Below the pieces are notes generated by a model that saw only the letters and a list, made by a program, of their open reading frames with translations, searched no databases and had not been told where the DNA came from. A stretch of DNA of 64,000 nucleotides from Thunnus maccoyii. Its lineage: Eukaryota; Chordata; Actinopteri; Scombriformes; Scombridae. The stretch lies in contig NC_056552.1 of assembly GCF_910596095.1 (NCBI RefSeq), positions 19,323,111-19,387,110 on the forward strand. Reading direction: 5' to 3'. The position numbers were made by a program, and so were the translations under genes. Positions 1 to 11,606 of this stretch are shown piece by piece (the stretch's first letter is position 1; each line of letters opens with the position of its first letter).

Positions 1-56
1 GAACGTAATCTCAGCACACATCACTGATATCATGAAGACATGACATGATGTCTCAC

Positions 57-980
57 CTTGAAGTTGGAAGGGTCAACCCTCATCTTGAAGGCGTGCAGCT
101 CGCTGAGATCGCCGAGACCGGTAGTCAGGTCATCGATCTTGGTCACAGCCAGAGCGACTCCACCCATCACCGTCTTTCCGTGGGCCTTCACGGGGCCAGA
201 GCCGGGGCTCATGTCAGGCCAGTGGGAGAAGTAGGTCTTGGTTTGCGGGTAGACGGCGAGCATCCTGTGGAAGTGGAGATGAAGAGAAGTGGTGGTTATG
301 TTGGAGAGCCGGGTCAACTTCGAGCGCAAACAAACACAATTATGACATAGAACTCGAAGAAAAATATGGCTCTAGTGGCGCAATCGGTCAGCGCGCGGTA
401 CTTATATGACAGTATTCAGCCGAGAAATGCCGAGGTTGTGAGTTCGAGCCTCACCTGGAGCAGCAGAGTTTTAATATGATGGAAATAATTAGTGGGGACA
501 ACAGCTCTCCACAAGAACCCAACAACAGAATCATATCTGATTTTCCTTGTGATTTAAAAAGTGCCTTCAGTGTCAATGATGTTACTGTAATTAAATTAAA
601 TTCTAAATAGTTTCATTGTTTCAAAATCAGACATGCTTATCACTTTTTTAAGTTGGAACAAATTCACTACTAGACAATTTAAGAAACGAAGTAACTAAAC
701 GTTTAAATGAATGTGACCAAATTGCAGATTAGAGCCCAGATTTTGTTGCGTTAATACTCCCATCAGTGACAGGCGCGATGTCAGGCCTTTCATCAGTCAC
801 ACAAATCGCTGACACAAAGTTTAAAGTATGTATTAAAACTACATTTGTTGTAAATTTCCTGTAATTGATCTATGAGGCTTACCTGCCCAGAGCTTCAGCA
901 CCGATGGCGTCCGCTGACTTGGAGATTTTTCCCCACAGCGCCTTGACGGTGGACTTGTCTTTGTCACTCAGTGTTGTCAT
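57..980 (-). CDS. hba: hemoglobin subunit alpha (exons 1-2; exon 3 outside window)
   Basis: Oxygen-transport alpha chain of the erythrocyte hemoglobin tetramer. Exon 1 is 883-980 (98 nt, ATG at 980-978) and exon 2 is 57-264 (208 nt). Both have canonical GT/AG borders, and the split arginine codon AG|G falls at the usual globin intron-1 position. The 102 codons visible begin [16 protein letters not shown]. They contain the distal heme histidine in KAHGKTV and the proximal histidine in [17 protein letters not shown], where intron 2 begins. The CD corner ([13 protein letters not shown]) has the extra residue typical of teleost alpha chains. Exon 3, about 42 codons, lies beyond the left edge; bases 1-56 are intron 2. 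The gene is head to head with beta-globin, 1.9 kb apart. Intron 1 hosts an antisense tRNA gene. Adult versus embryonic expression cannot be read from the sequence. Confidence 0.97.
369..462 (+). tRNA. tRNA-Ile(UAU), intron-containing, inside alpha-globin intron 1
   Basis: A 94-nt gene with anticodon TAT at 403-405. The 5' exon is 369-406, the intron 407-426 (20 nt, after position 37) and the 3' exon 427-462. The acceptor stem GCTCTAG pairs with CTGGAGC through one G-U wobble; the other copies have GCTCCAG. The D arm, anticodon arm and T arm (GTTCGAGCC) are intact. A Pol III terminator TTTT is at 469-472. It lies antisense to the globin gene. Confidence 0.93.
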
Positions 981-1013
981 GTTGACTTGGTTCTCTCTAC
1001 CTGAATCCGATCT

Positions 1014-1100
1014 CCTTAAATTCAGTTGGCCGAAGAGTCACACCCACGTGGACATATGCCACGCCGCAGGTGGGACCCTTCCACCCCAGCTGATAAACAC
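1014..1100 (-). promoter_or_regulatory. alpha-globin proximal promoter motifs
   Basis: Upstream of the alpha ATG there is a TATA-like CTTAAAT around 1015-1021. CACCC-type boxes are at 1041-1045 and 1082-1086, and a GATA site (TGATAA) is at 1091-1096. GATA plus CACCC is the usual erythroid promoter grammar. The motifs are visible, but their function is inferred. Confidence 0.5.
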
Positions 1101-1532
1101 TCCAGTGGCGAGATGCCAGCTGAGAGACGATATCAGCGGGTTGCAACAGGGGAATCATTTGGCAGAAAATATGACCATATGCTTAAGCACGCTTACGTTT
1201 GGTTTTCTGGCGGAGGGACTCTGCCACACTCACAGGGTTGGAGTTAAAGCCCCAGTGAGTGACGTGAATGATCTAAACAATTCATAGTTCCTCAACAATA
1301 TTTAAAAGCTGAGGTTAATGCGGTAAATGAGACACATATGACATATTTTCATCATTCCATTTACTTTTATTAACAATTATGACTTGATTACATGTCCTAA
1401 AGGCATGCAAGGTGCTTCTTCACAAACTATCCAACAACTCTTAAAACAAAGGAGGATTTTCTGTTGACAGGTTTATTCTTCACATTCTTTAAATACAAGC
1501 CTGTACACGAAAACTAGGCTTTGATTCACATT

Positions 1533-1806
1533 TGACTACAGGTAATGATAAAATGAACATGGTTTGAATCACCAAGGATTTTTTTTTTAAACTGCTGCTT
1601 TAACTTCGACAAATGATGCTTGCTGAGTAATAACAACAAAGTAACAAAGTCAAAAGAGCTCAGAGAAATGCCTAAGGATTGAATCATTGCTCTGAGTGGT
1701 GAAAAGTAGGCCTATCCCGCAAGTAAAAGTGGAAATAGAGCATATTCTGAAAAGATTTTCTAAAATCCAATGTCTTAAAAACTGAAAAAGTGCAAGAAAT
1801 CAAACT
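1533..1806. repeat. 273-bp direct repeat, copy A (alpha/beta intergenic)
   Basis: Nearly identical to 2152-2424 in the same orientation, differing mainly by the length of a T run. It contains TGATAA at 1546-1551 and a MARE-like TGCTGAGTAA at 1621-1630. No coding potential or transposon ends were seen. Confidence 0.9.
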
Positions 1807-2151
1807 GGGGGAGTGTGGTTTTATAGATAAAGCTCTGGCATGAAAACTCTCCAACTGTTTGGCAAAGAAAGACATGTTTGAATGAATTCAGTGACATCCA
1901 TGAAGTCTAATGAACAAACACACATTAAGGTTATGTTTAATCACTTATAAGAAGCTGTATATGTCTCATTTAATCAGTTTATATTTGTACTCAAGTATAT
2001 TAACCAGAAGTCTTGGATTTTTGAGAAATACTCTAATAATATTGAGACATATCTGCATATGTCGTCCATACACTGTTTGTTCCAGTTTTCTGTTGCCGTC
2101 ACTGAAATATTAACACATGTATTTCGGTTGCTTTTGTTATTTTTAAACAAA

Positions 2152-2424
2152 TGACTACAGGTAATGATAAAATGAACATGGTTTGAATCACCAAGGATTT
2201 TTTTTTTAACTGCTGCTTTAACTTCGACAAATGATGCTTGCTGAGTAATAACAACAAAGTAACAAAGTCAAAAGAGCTCAGAGAAATGCCTAAGGATTGA
2301 ATCATTGCTCTGAGTGGTGAAAAGTAGGCCTATCCCGCAAGTAAAAGTGGAAATAGAGCATATTCTGAAAAGATTTTCTAAAATCCAATGTCTTAAAAAC
2401 TGAAAAAGTGCAAGAAATCAAACT
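2152..2424. repeat. 273-bp direct repeat, copy B (alpha/beta intergenic)
   Basis: Second copy of the segment at 1533-1806, separated from it by 345 bp. It keeps the TGATAA (2165-2170) and TGCTGAGTAA (2239-2248) motifs. It lies about 450 bp upstream of the beta-globin start codon. Confidence 0.9.
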
Positions 2425-2730
2425 TAATGCACATTTTGTCCTGACTTTTTTTGAATTGGGAAAATAATTCATTTCAAACAAGAAAACGACCCTAAATTAA
2501 GTTGATTTGCTTTTCTTCAACAAGCACAAGATCTCTGCCCAAGTGTTTGACTCTGCAGTAAGCATAAATCCAACCTAATGAAAAAACCGCATGTTTAACT
2601 GATGATGAACTGTTTTTTTCTGAGGGTGTAGTGTGACAATTATTTTAACTGGGCCTGAAAAACATTTCTACAAATCAGTAAAAACACTGGATCAGTATGA
2701 GAACATCCAGAAACTTCTAGACGTCTGCAT

Positions 2731-2800
2731 TTATCTGCAACATTTCATCTCCAGCCAATCACAGCTGGGGGTGGGCGGTGCTTTGAGGCATTCAAATAGA
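2731..2800 (+). promoter_or_regulatory. beta-globin proximal promoter motifs
   Basis: There is a GATA site in reverse (TTATCT, 2731-2736), a CCAAT box at 2755-2759, a G-rich GGGGGTGGGCGG box at 2767-2778 and a TATA-like TCAAATA at 2792-2798. They are followed by about 70 bp to the ATG. The order and spacing match vertebrate beta-globin promoters. The start of transcription itself is not visible. Confidence 0.65.
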
Positions 2801-2870
2801 CAGAGGTCAAGCTGATGCATCAATTCAGCCTTTACTTTCAAGCCTGAACAAACATTAATCAAGAGCCATC

Positions 2871-3637
2871 ATGGTTGAGTGGACTCAGCAGGAGCGCAGT
2901 ATCATCGCTGGCATCTTTGCCAACCTGAACTATGAAGACATTGGCCCCAAGGCTCTTGCCAGGTATGGGATCTGCTCTTTGTGAAATGAAGAATGTAATG
3001 CATGAAAAATTAGTGATGAAAGCACAATAGAAAATGTATTAAATCCAAGAGAATCCATCCAACTCACCGGTTTCTTCCCCTGCAGGTGTCTGATTGTGTA
3101 CCCCTGGACTCAGAGGTACTTCGGCGCCTATGGTGACCTCTCCACCCCTGAGGCCATCAAGGGCAACGCCAAAATCGCTGCCCATGGCGTCAAGGTGCTG
3201 CACGGTCTGGACAGGGCTGTGAAGAACATGGACAACATCAACGAAGCCTATTCCGAACTGAGCGTCCTGCACTCTGACAAGCTGCACGTTGACCCCGACA
3301 ACTTCAGGGTAAACCTTCATCCCTTCACACCTTTTCTGCAAATGCACCTATGCACATTTTAAAAAGTCCATATTTAATGTAGACATATTCTACAGCAAGT
3401 TTGCATATCAAAATGCAGTCTTCCGTGATGCCGAATGTACTTTTTTTGTTTTCTTGTCTAAAATACAGCATGAAAGCCATTTAATTGTTTTTTTTTTACC
3501 CTGTATAGATGTTCTCTGACTGTCTGACCGTCGTCATCGCCGCCAACCTGGGAGATGCTTTCACTGCCGAAACTCAGTGCGCCTTCCAGAAGTTCCTGGC
3601 TGTGGTGGTGTTCGCTCTTGGCAGGAAGTACCACTAA
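2871..3637 (+). CDS. hbb: hemoglobin subunit beta (complete)
   Basis: Beta chain of red-cell hemoglobin, complete at 147 codons plus stop. Exons are 2871-2962 (92 nt), 3086-3308 (223 nt) and 3509-3637 (129 nt), the canonical beta-globin exon sizes, with GT/AG borders. The protein starts [16 protein letters not shown]. It has the YPWTQRYFG helix C motif, distal His in IAAHGVKV and proximal His followed by Ser in [12 protein letters not shown] (Ser F9, a residue associated with Root-effect fish hemoglobins), and ends in GRKYH. The start codon is the first ATG in the Kozak-like CCATCATGG context. The gene is head to head with the alpha gene at 57-980. A polyadenylation signal follows at 3724-3729. 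Confidence 0.99.
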
Positions 3638-3723
3638 ATGCATCAGCCCCCCCACTCATACACCTGGGCATCTAAAGGAGATCTAACATCTGTTTTACAT
3701 GTTGTTTGTCTCCTCAATGAAAA

Positions 3724-3729
3724 AATAAA
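3724..3729 (+). terminator. beta-globin polyadenylation signal
   Basis: AATAAA 87 nt after the beta-globin stop codon, followed by a T-rich stretch with TTTGTTATGTC. This is consistent with a normal short globin 3' UTR. Confidence 0.85.
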
Positions 3730-3737
3730 GACCAAAT

Positions 3738-4664
3738 GAAGCAAACTTTATTTGTTATGTCTATTTGTTTTCTTGTATGTGTATGTATTTACGCACAGCC
3801 ATGATGAGTCCAGGTTATAGAGGCCTTATATTATAGGCTATATACTGTAATACAATGGGAACACGAGTCTGCAGTATTACTTAACAGCATCCAGAATTTG
3901 CTATGATGTTAAAATCCCCTTAATATTCAGTATAAAGCAAGTTCAGAGTTGAGTTTTTTGTTACATGCATATTATTACATACGCCTTATAATTATTGCTT
4001 TAAAATATGTGGATATTGAGAATTACTGCTGTGTATGGGCAGCTAGTGAGATAACCCACGGTGCTAGCAGAATGAAAACATGAGAAGCAAGTTAAAAGCT
4101 AAACTTAAAATTAAATAAATTAAATTAAAATTGAATTAATTTAAAAGTTTATCTGACAGTGTTTCTCTATTGAGCTGCGGGAGAAGTATAGTGACAAAAA
4201 GAAGTACTTTGGCACTAAAAAGACTGTAACGTTGAAAGATATCTACTTCATTTGACTCATTTGGACAGCTGAAGCTACATATTAGCTTCACATAAACTTT
4301 TAAATGCATTTTGCACAGAAGGAGGACTGTGGATTTTGGCCCCAATCACTTACATTTTAAGTGTATTATGAAGGAATTTTCTAATGGTCAGTGTGAACAG
4401 GAGGAATGATTATGGCAAGAAAAAATAACATGTTTCACTGTTCATTTGGGCTCCTGACTGATGTTTTAAGACCTTAAAAATTAAAAATTAAAAATTAAAA
4501 ATTTTGAACTTATCTTTTAAGAGTGGAACAAAAAAGGTTTTTTTAGCGCATTAACAGCGCATATCATCATGAACGAGGACGGGTTGATGGCTATATTTCC
4601 AAAAGTTCAGTGGGGTTTACTGTATGGGCCGAAATAAATATAAATGGAATGGAAATAAATAATA
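3738..4664. other. beta-globin 3' flank, no gene seen
   Basis: AT-rich sequence with short low-complexity tracts, for example tandem TTAAAAA at 4476-4503. No splice-compatible reading frame or RNA gene was recognised. Confidence 0.6.
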
Positions 4665-7600
4665 GCCAGTCAGGCTGCACAGACAAGTCTTCAGGCACAA
4701 TACTTCAGCTCACAGGCTCCTCATATTCTTCTGGCTGTACTTTTACAGCCACAATCTTCATCTCTGATTCCACTTCTTCTGACTCTAAATCCACCCGCGG
4801 CTCCTCTAGCTCAGACTCCAGAGGCGCCTGATATGATTCTGAACTTAAACATATGATTATTAAAAAAAGAACAAAATAATTCATAACTGGATACAGAAGA
4901 ATAATTTTCTCAAGTCCCAACAAAGTTTATTCTTTTCATTTGGGTACCTGTCAGCAGCTGTGGTATTCTCAGTCTATTCTTTAATTGTTTGAATCAGCAT
5001 GAGGATAGGAGCATGGGTCCTATCTAAACTTCTTGACAGGTGTGAAGTTACAAAATCATCAGGAAAATCAAGTGAGGGTGCATCACATTCTACACTCCTG
5101 TGTGACTTATACAGGGCTTGACTCGCCAAAAGGCATCTGCGGTCCTCACCTTGGTCCGGCAACCCACATCTTTCAGGACTGTGGACTGAGGAAACACAGG
5201 TTGTGTTGATAGTTTTCACGTCAGAGTTAAAGAACAAAGTGACACACATTTTAATTAACTTACAGGTCAAAGTAACATGTTTTCTTCTTTTTAAACTGTC
5301 TTTAAAACTGAAGAGTGGCGCTAATGTGTGTTTATAATCTTAAATTATAAAAACATATGGATACCAAAAGCCTGTGTTGAATAGAGCTTATTTGCTGCAA
5401 CTATCTGAAAGCCCTTTGCTGATTTAAGTTGGGTTATTAAGTCCCCCTCTACTCAAAAATGCTTTCCTTCTTGTTCCTACAGTTGGATGTTTCAGCTTCA
5501 TTGTACAGAATTATGTATGTTCAGAGTTCAGGGACACTAGAAGCTGTTTTAACATTCATCAACTGAAAATGGAAAGTTTCTCTGTGCTGATGAAAATCCA
5601 ATTTTAAGGGGCGGACCTATGAGCATGATTTGTTTTGTATCCAGCAGGAAAACTCCTTTTATTTTATATTTATTTTATTTTCATTAAAAATGACAACAAT
5701 GATTCGAGTCTGCAGGTCAGGCTCTTTACAAGCTGAGGGGATCCCTGTATTGAGGACTGTGAGGGGTTTCGGTGTCATTTGAGGACAGAGCGGATTTCTG
5801 TCAAGAGTTCTTGTTTTTACGTCTGGCACCTAAACTCAACACGCACGTGAACTATAATGTTCAGAACTGATAAGAGCTGGAGGCCCCCAGTGAAACTCAG
5901 GGCCACATGAGGACACCTAACAGAAAAAAAAAAAAATAAAGTGATCTAATTTACACCAAAAGAGACTACAGCCAATAATCCAACAGACACAATATTTTCA
6001 GCCATGTTAAATGCTGATAAACGTTATATTAATAACTTCCAGCGATGCAAATTTAGCTTGGCAATAAAGTCAACACAATTATTTTGCTGATGTAGATGTG
6101 AACTGCACTTTTTTTGTATCATTTTCCATCATAAACATAATTTAAAACGTTCTGTTAAAGCTGTAATGATATATTTTGAATGTAAATACCCTAAAATTGA
6201 TTTTATTGTTAATGTGATGGTTATAATGGGTAAGTTTTTCATGCACAAATGTCGTTTTTCAAAAAAACAAAACAAAAAACAATATTTTTATATTTGTACA
6301 ATTATTTTAGCTGCATTTTTGGAAACATAGAATTGCCTTTATTTTATTTTAATGTATTTATTTACTGTAAATGTATTTATTATTATTATTATCATTATTT
6401 TTATTGTATTTTTTCTTGTCCTACTATTTTATATTTATATACTTGATTATAATTTCAGTTCACAATGTTTAACATTCGGACTGAGGTGAAATTGAATATG
6501 ATATTATGATAAATAAAGTCTTTACTAAAAAAATCAACAGAATTATCCTCATAGTTCTTGCTGCTCACCACGTTATGTCGTCCAGCATGAATGTTTTGTG
6601 AAGGATAACCTTATGATATAAAAAAAAACAAAATAAAACAAAAAGGACATAAATATTGAGCAGAATTCAAAAACTCTGAAATTTTCAAAAATATACAAAA
6701 CAGACTTTTTGATTTTGAACTCTTGATTTTTGATCTGCTAAGGACACTCAGCTACAGCTGATGGGATGAACTACTTCAGCTGAGACATACTGGCCCACTC
6801 TAGAGCAGACGCCATAGATCTTATCAAATTTCAAAATGTTTTTAATGCAGGCTCCACCAGCTCAGAACAAAAATGATTAAATTCACTGTAAAAAAAATTC
6901 TTCTCGTTCCTCTTCTATTAATGGAGCAATTAGGAAATATGAATTCCACTGCCAGAATTATCAAGACTAAAAATCCACATCTGTATCTTATTTCAACCAC
7001 ATCTGTATTTAGGCACGGTTTATTTCAGCACCAGGGACAACTCATTATATATTACAGATTTATTTCAGCACCACAGACAGCTCCCCATTCATGACTAAAA
7101 GATTAAATCCTGATTATACTGCAGACTTTTAATTGTTTCCCTAATAAAGAAGAGGCCAACACTATTAGAGCACAGATATAATCAGAAATAAAATTACACA
7201 GAGCTTTGGAGTTAAGATACAGATTCAGGGTTGAATTATGAATTATGGGAACCCTCTGTGCTACAAATTAAACAAAACAGCAATACATAAGAAAATGTAC
7301 CTGCTGAATAAATGAAGATTTTTTTCTTGGAACAACAGTACACCTGAAGCAATCGCTTTCAAGTGGATTTTAACTTGAATAGTAACATTTTCCTTTAAGT
7401 GTAACACTCACATTTTGAAAGTGAAAGGTGGTTTTTGTCATTTATTCTTGTTTAAGGATTTGATCAAATATTTTCTATGATATTAAACTGCAAGTTAACT
7501 CCTAACAAAAGCAATTTCCCAACATATTTGAACTGGTTTGCTAGGGAGCAGGATGTGGACTAGTTTGAAGTGTTTTAATATTTAATTGTTTTAATTAGGA

Positions 7601-8135
7601 ACACTGATATACAATCACAAATACATCAGTATATTAGATCATTTTTATCATAAAATTTTAAAAAGCAGTCCATCAGGAAGATCAAACTCATTAATCTCAT
7701 CATGAAAGGTTTTTCCTGGTCAGTCTGGATTGTTGACAGGTGTCTCAACCACCTTTTTCAGCTCATGACAGGGGCTGCGAACAGGAAAAACATGAAGCCA
7801 TCACTTCACTAAGACTGCTATTGAAATAAAAAAAATATCAGCAAATGAGGTTCTTTTTCAAATTCCTACCTGTTCTTTGGGTATATGAACACCCAATCTG
7901 CAAATGTCGGTCATCACACCTTTGATGAAGTGTCTTCATCAGGCACCACAGTCATAAACAGCCCAAGCTACTAGAAACACAGAGAGAGGAGGAGAAACAA
8001 ACACAGAATATACCTAATGACAACTGTAAATTCATTATAATTAGCAATAGGAGAAAATAAATTAAAGTTACCCTTAGTCTTACATTTCTTTTGGCTGTCA
8101 ACAGTCTGAGTTATGTCTTGCCACCATCTGCTGCT
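4665..8135. repeat. tandem unit 1
   Basis: The most diverged unit. It carries private variants relative to units 2-4 at about 6350 (TTTTAATG versus TTTGAATG), 6500, 6680, 7047 and 7147. Its left border (GCCAGTCAGG at 4665) is where similarity to the right ends of the other units stops. Confidence 0.9.
4705..4838 (-). other. acidic reading frame / possible terminal exon in tandem unit
   Basis: Reading leftwards, an acceptor-like TTCAG at 4843-4839 opens a frame rich in Glu and Ser, with blocks LESELEEPRVDLESEE and VQPEEYEEPVS before the stop. The same segment is open in all four units (also 8176-8309, 11647-11780, 15117-15250). The family is not recognised and expression is unknown. It could be the tail of a small tandemly duplicated gene or chance. 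Confidence 0.3.
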
Positions 8136-8145
8136 GCCAGTCAGG
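7720..8145 (-). other. exon-like blocks with good splice signals, possible noncoding or decayed gene
   Basis: Reading leftwards, there are exon-like blocks at about 8084-8145 (acceptor TGTGCAG, donor GTAAGA), 7870-7970 (acceptor TTTCTAG, donor GTAGG) and 7720-7774 (acceptor TTCGCAG, ending in TGA). The last block reads PCHELKKVVETPVNNPD, but no single frame stays open through the middle block. The first block crosses the junction between units, so it exists only where two units abut. Copies occur at equivalent places at +3471 and +6941. The product is not recognised. Confidence 0.25.
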
Positions 8146-11100
8146 CTGCACAGACAAGTCTTCAGGCACAATACTTCAGCTCACAGGCTCCTCATATTCT
8201 TCTGGCTGTACTTTTACAGCCACAATCTTCATCTCTGATTCCACTTCTTCTGACTCTAAATCCACCCGCGGCTCCTCTAGCTCAGACTCCAGAGGCGCCT
8301 GATATGATTCTGAACTTAAACATATGATTATTAAAAAAAGAACAAAATAATTCATAACTGGATACAGAAGAATAATTTTCTCAAGTCCCAACAAAGTTTA
8401 TTCTTTTCATTTGGGTACCTGTCAGCAGCTGTGGTATTCTCAGTCTATTCTTTAATTGTTTGAATCAGCATGAGGATAGGAGCATGGGTCCTATCTAAAC
8501 TTCTTGACAGGTGTGAAGTTACAAAATCATCAGGAAAATCAAGTGAGGGTGCATCACATTCTACACTCCTGTGTGACTTATACAGGGCTTGACTCGCCAA
8601 AAGGCATCTGCGGTCCTCACCTTGGTCCGGCAACCCACATCTTTCAGGACTGTGGACTGAGGAAACACAGGTTGTGTTGATAGTTTTCACGTCAGAGTTA
8701 AAGAACAAAGTGACACACATTTTAATTAACTTACAGGTCAAAGTAACATGTTTTCTTCTTTTTAAACTGTCTTTAAAACTGAAGAGTGGCGCTAATGTGT
8801 GTTTATAATCTTAAATTATAAAAACATATGGATACCAAAAGCCTGTGTTGAATAGAGCTTATTTGCTGCAACTATCTGAAAGCCCTTTGCTGATTTAAGT
8901 TGGGTTATTAAGTCCCCCTCTACTCAAAAATGCTTTCCTTCTTGTTCCTACAGTTGGATGTTTCAGCTTCATTGTACAGAATTATGTATGTTCAGAGTTC
9001 AGGGACACTAGAAGCTGTTTTAACATTCATCAACTGAAAATGGAAAGTTTCTCTGTGCTGATGAAAATCCAATTTTAAGGGGCGGACCTATGAGCATGAT
9101 TTGTTTTGTATCCAGCAGGAAAACTCCTTTTATTTTATATTTATTTTATTTTCATTAAAAATGACAACAATGATTCGAGTCTGCAGGTCAGGCTCTTTAC
9201 AAGCTGAGGGGATCCCTGTATTGAGGACTGTGAGGGGTTTCGGTGTCATTTGAGGACAGAGCGGATTTCTGTCAAGAGTTCTTGTTTTTACGTCTGGCAC
9301 CTAAACTCAACACGCACGTGAACTATAATGTTCAGAACTGATAAGAGCTGGAGGCCCCCAGTGAAACTCAGGGCCACATGAGGACACCTAACAGAAAAAA
9401 AAAAAAATAAAGTGATCTAATTTACACCAAAAGAGACTACAGCCAATAATCCAACAGACACAATATTTTCAGCCATGTTAAATGCTGATAAACGTTATAT
9501 TAATAACTTCCAGCGATGCAAATTTAGCTTGGCAATAAAGTCAACACAATTATTTTGCTGATGTAGATGTGAACTGCACTTTTTTTGTATCATTTTCCAT
9601 CATAAACATAATTTAAAACGTTCTGTTAAAGCTGTAATGATATATTTTGAATGTAAATACCCTAAAATTGATTTTATTGTTAATGTGATGGTTATAATGG
9701 GTAAGTTTTTCATGCACAAATGTCGTTTTTCAAAAAAACAAAACAAAAAACAATATTTTTATATTTGTACAATTATTTTAGCTGCATTTTTGGAAACATA
9801 GAATTGCCTTTATTTTATTTGAATGTATTTATTTACTGTAAATGTATTTATTATTATTATTATCATTATTTTTATTGTATTTTTTCTTGTCCTACTATTT
9901 TATATTTATATACTTGATTATAATTTCAGTTCACAATGTTTAACATTCGGACTGAGGTGAAATTGAATATTATATTATGATAAATAAAGTCTTTACTAAA
10001 AAAATCAACAGAATTATCCTCATAGTTCTTGCTGCTCACCACGTTATGTCGTCCAGCATGAATGTTTTGTGAAGGATAACCTTATGATATAAAAAAAAAC
10101 AAAATAAAACAAAAAGGACATAAATATTGAGCAGAATTCAAAAACTCTGAAACTTTCAAAAATATACAAAACAGACTTTTTGATTTTGAACTCTTGATTT
10201 TTGATCTGCTAAGGACACTCAGCTACAGCTGATGGGATGAACTACTTCAGCTGAGACATACTGGCCCACTCTAGAGCAGACGCCATAGATCTTATCAAAT
10301 TTCAAAATGTTTTTAATGCAGGCTCCACCAGCTCAGAACAAAAATGATTAAATTCACTGTAAAAAAAATTCTTCTCGTTCCTCTTCTATTAATGGAGCAA
10401 TTAGGAAATATGAATTCCACTGCCAGAATTATCAAGACTAAAAATCCACATCTGTATCTTATTTCAACCACATCTGTATTTAGGCACGGTTTATTTCAGC
10501 ACCAGGGACAACTCATTATTTATTACAGATTTATTTCAGCACCACAGACAGCTCCCCATTCATGACTAAAAGATTAAATCCTGATTATACTGCAGACTTT
10601 TAATTGTTTCCCTAATACAGAAGAGGCCAACACTATTAGAGCACAGATATAATCAGAAATAAAATTACACAGAGCTTTGGAGTTAAGATACAGATTCAGG
10701 GTTGAATTATGAATTATGGGAACCCTCTGTGCTACAAATTAAACAAAACAGCAATACATAAGAAAATGTACCTGCTGAATAAATGAAGATTTTTTTCTTG
10801 GAACAACAGTACACCTGAAGCAATCGCTTTCAAGTGGATTTTAACTTGAATAGTAACATTTTCCTTTAAGTGTAACACTCACATTTTGAAAGTGAAAGGT
10901 GGTTTTTGTCATTTATTCTTGTTTAAGGATTTGATCAAATATTTTCTATGATATTAAACTGCAAGTTAACTCCTAACAAAAGCAATTTCCCAACATATTT
11001 GAACTGGTTTGCTAGGGAGCAGGATGTGGACTAGTTTGAAGTGTTTTAATATTTAATTGTTTTAATTAGGAACACTGATATACAATCACAAATACATCAG

Positions 11101-11606
11101 TATATTAGATCATTTTTATCATAAAATTTTAAAAAGCAGTCCATCAGGAAGATCAAACTCATTAATCTCATCATGAAAGGTTTTTCCTGGTCAGTCTGGA
11201 TTGTTGACAGGTGTCTCAACCACCTTTTTCAGCTCATGACAGGGGCTGCGAACAGGAAAAACATGAAGCCATCACTTCACTAAGACTGCTATTGAAATAA
11301 AAAAAATATCAGCAAATGAGGTTCTTTTTCAAATTCCTACCTGTTCTTTGGGTATATGAACACCCAATCTGCAAATGTCGGTCATCACACCTTTGATGAA
11401 GTGTCTTCATCAGGCACCACAGTCATAAACAGCCCAAGCTACTAGAAACACAGAGAGAGGAGGAGAAACAAACACAGAATATACCTAATGACAACTGTAA
11501 ATTCATTATAATTAGCAATAGGAGAAAATAAATTAAAGTTACCCTTAGTCTTACATTTCTTTTGGCTGTCAACAGTCTGAGTTATGTCTTGCCACCATCT
11601 GCTGCT
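8136..11606. repeat. tandem unit 2
   Basis: Complete 3471-bp unit. It shares the five unit 2-4 variants but keeps the longer A run (nine A) near 10092 that is one base shorter in units 3 and 4. Confidence 0.9.
8445..8741 (-). other. 98-codon reading frame in tandem unit, unidentified
   Basis: An open frame on the minus strand conserved in all four units (also 4974-5270, 11916-12212, 15386-15682). It includes a TTTCCTCAG acceptor-like site and a block HSPERCGLPDQG. It has no recognised domain. Because the units are almost identical at the DNA level, conservation of the frame is weak evidence for coding. Confidence 0.2.

Noticed and set aside
865-1287. 140-codon plus-strand frame across alpha-globin exon 1 and promoter
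   Set aside because: It is the antisense shadow of the globin exon and upstream region.
8445-8741. Similarity of DAPSLDFPDDFVTS in the tandem unit to DTVDFPDDLDTS in rhbdf1 exon 6
   Set aside because: Only a short acidic word is shared, with no wider alignment, so coincidence is more likely than an rhbdf1 fragment.
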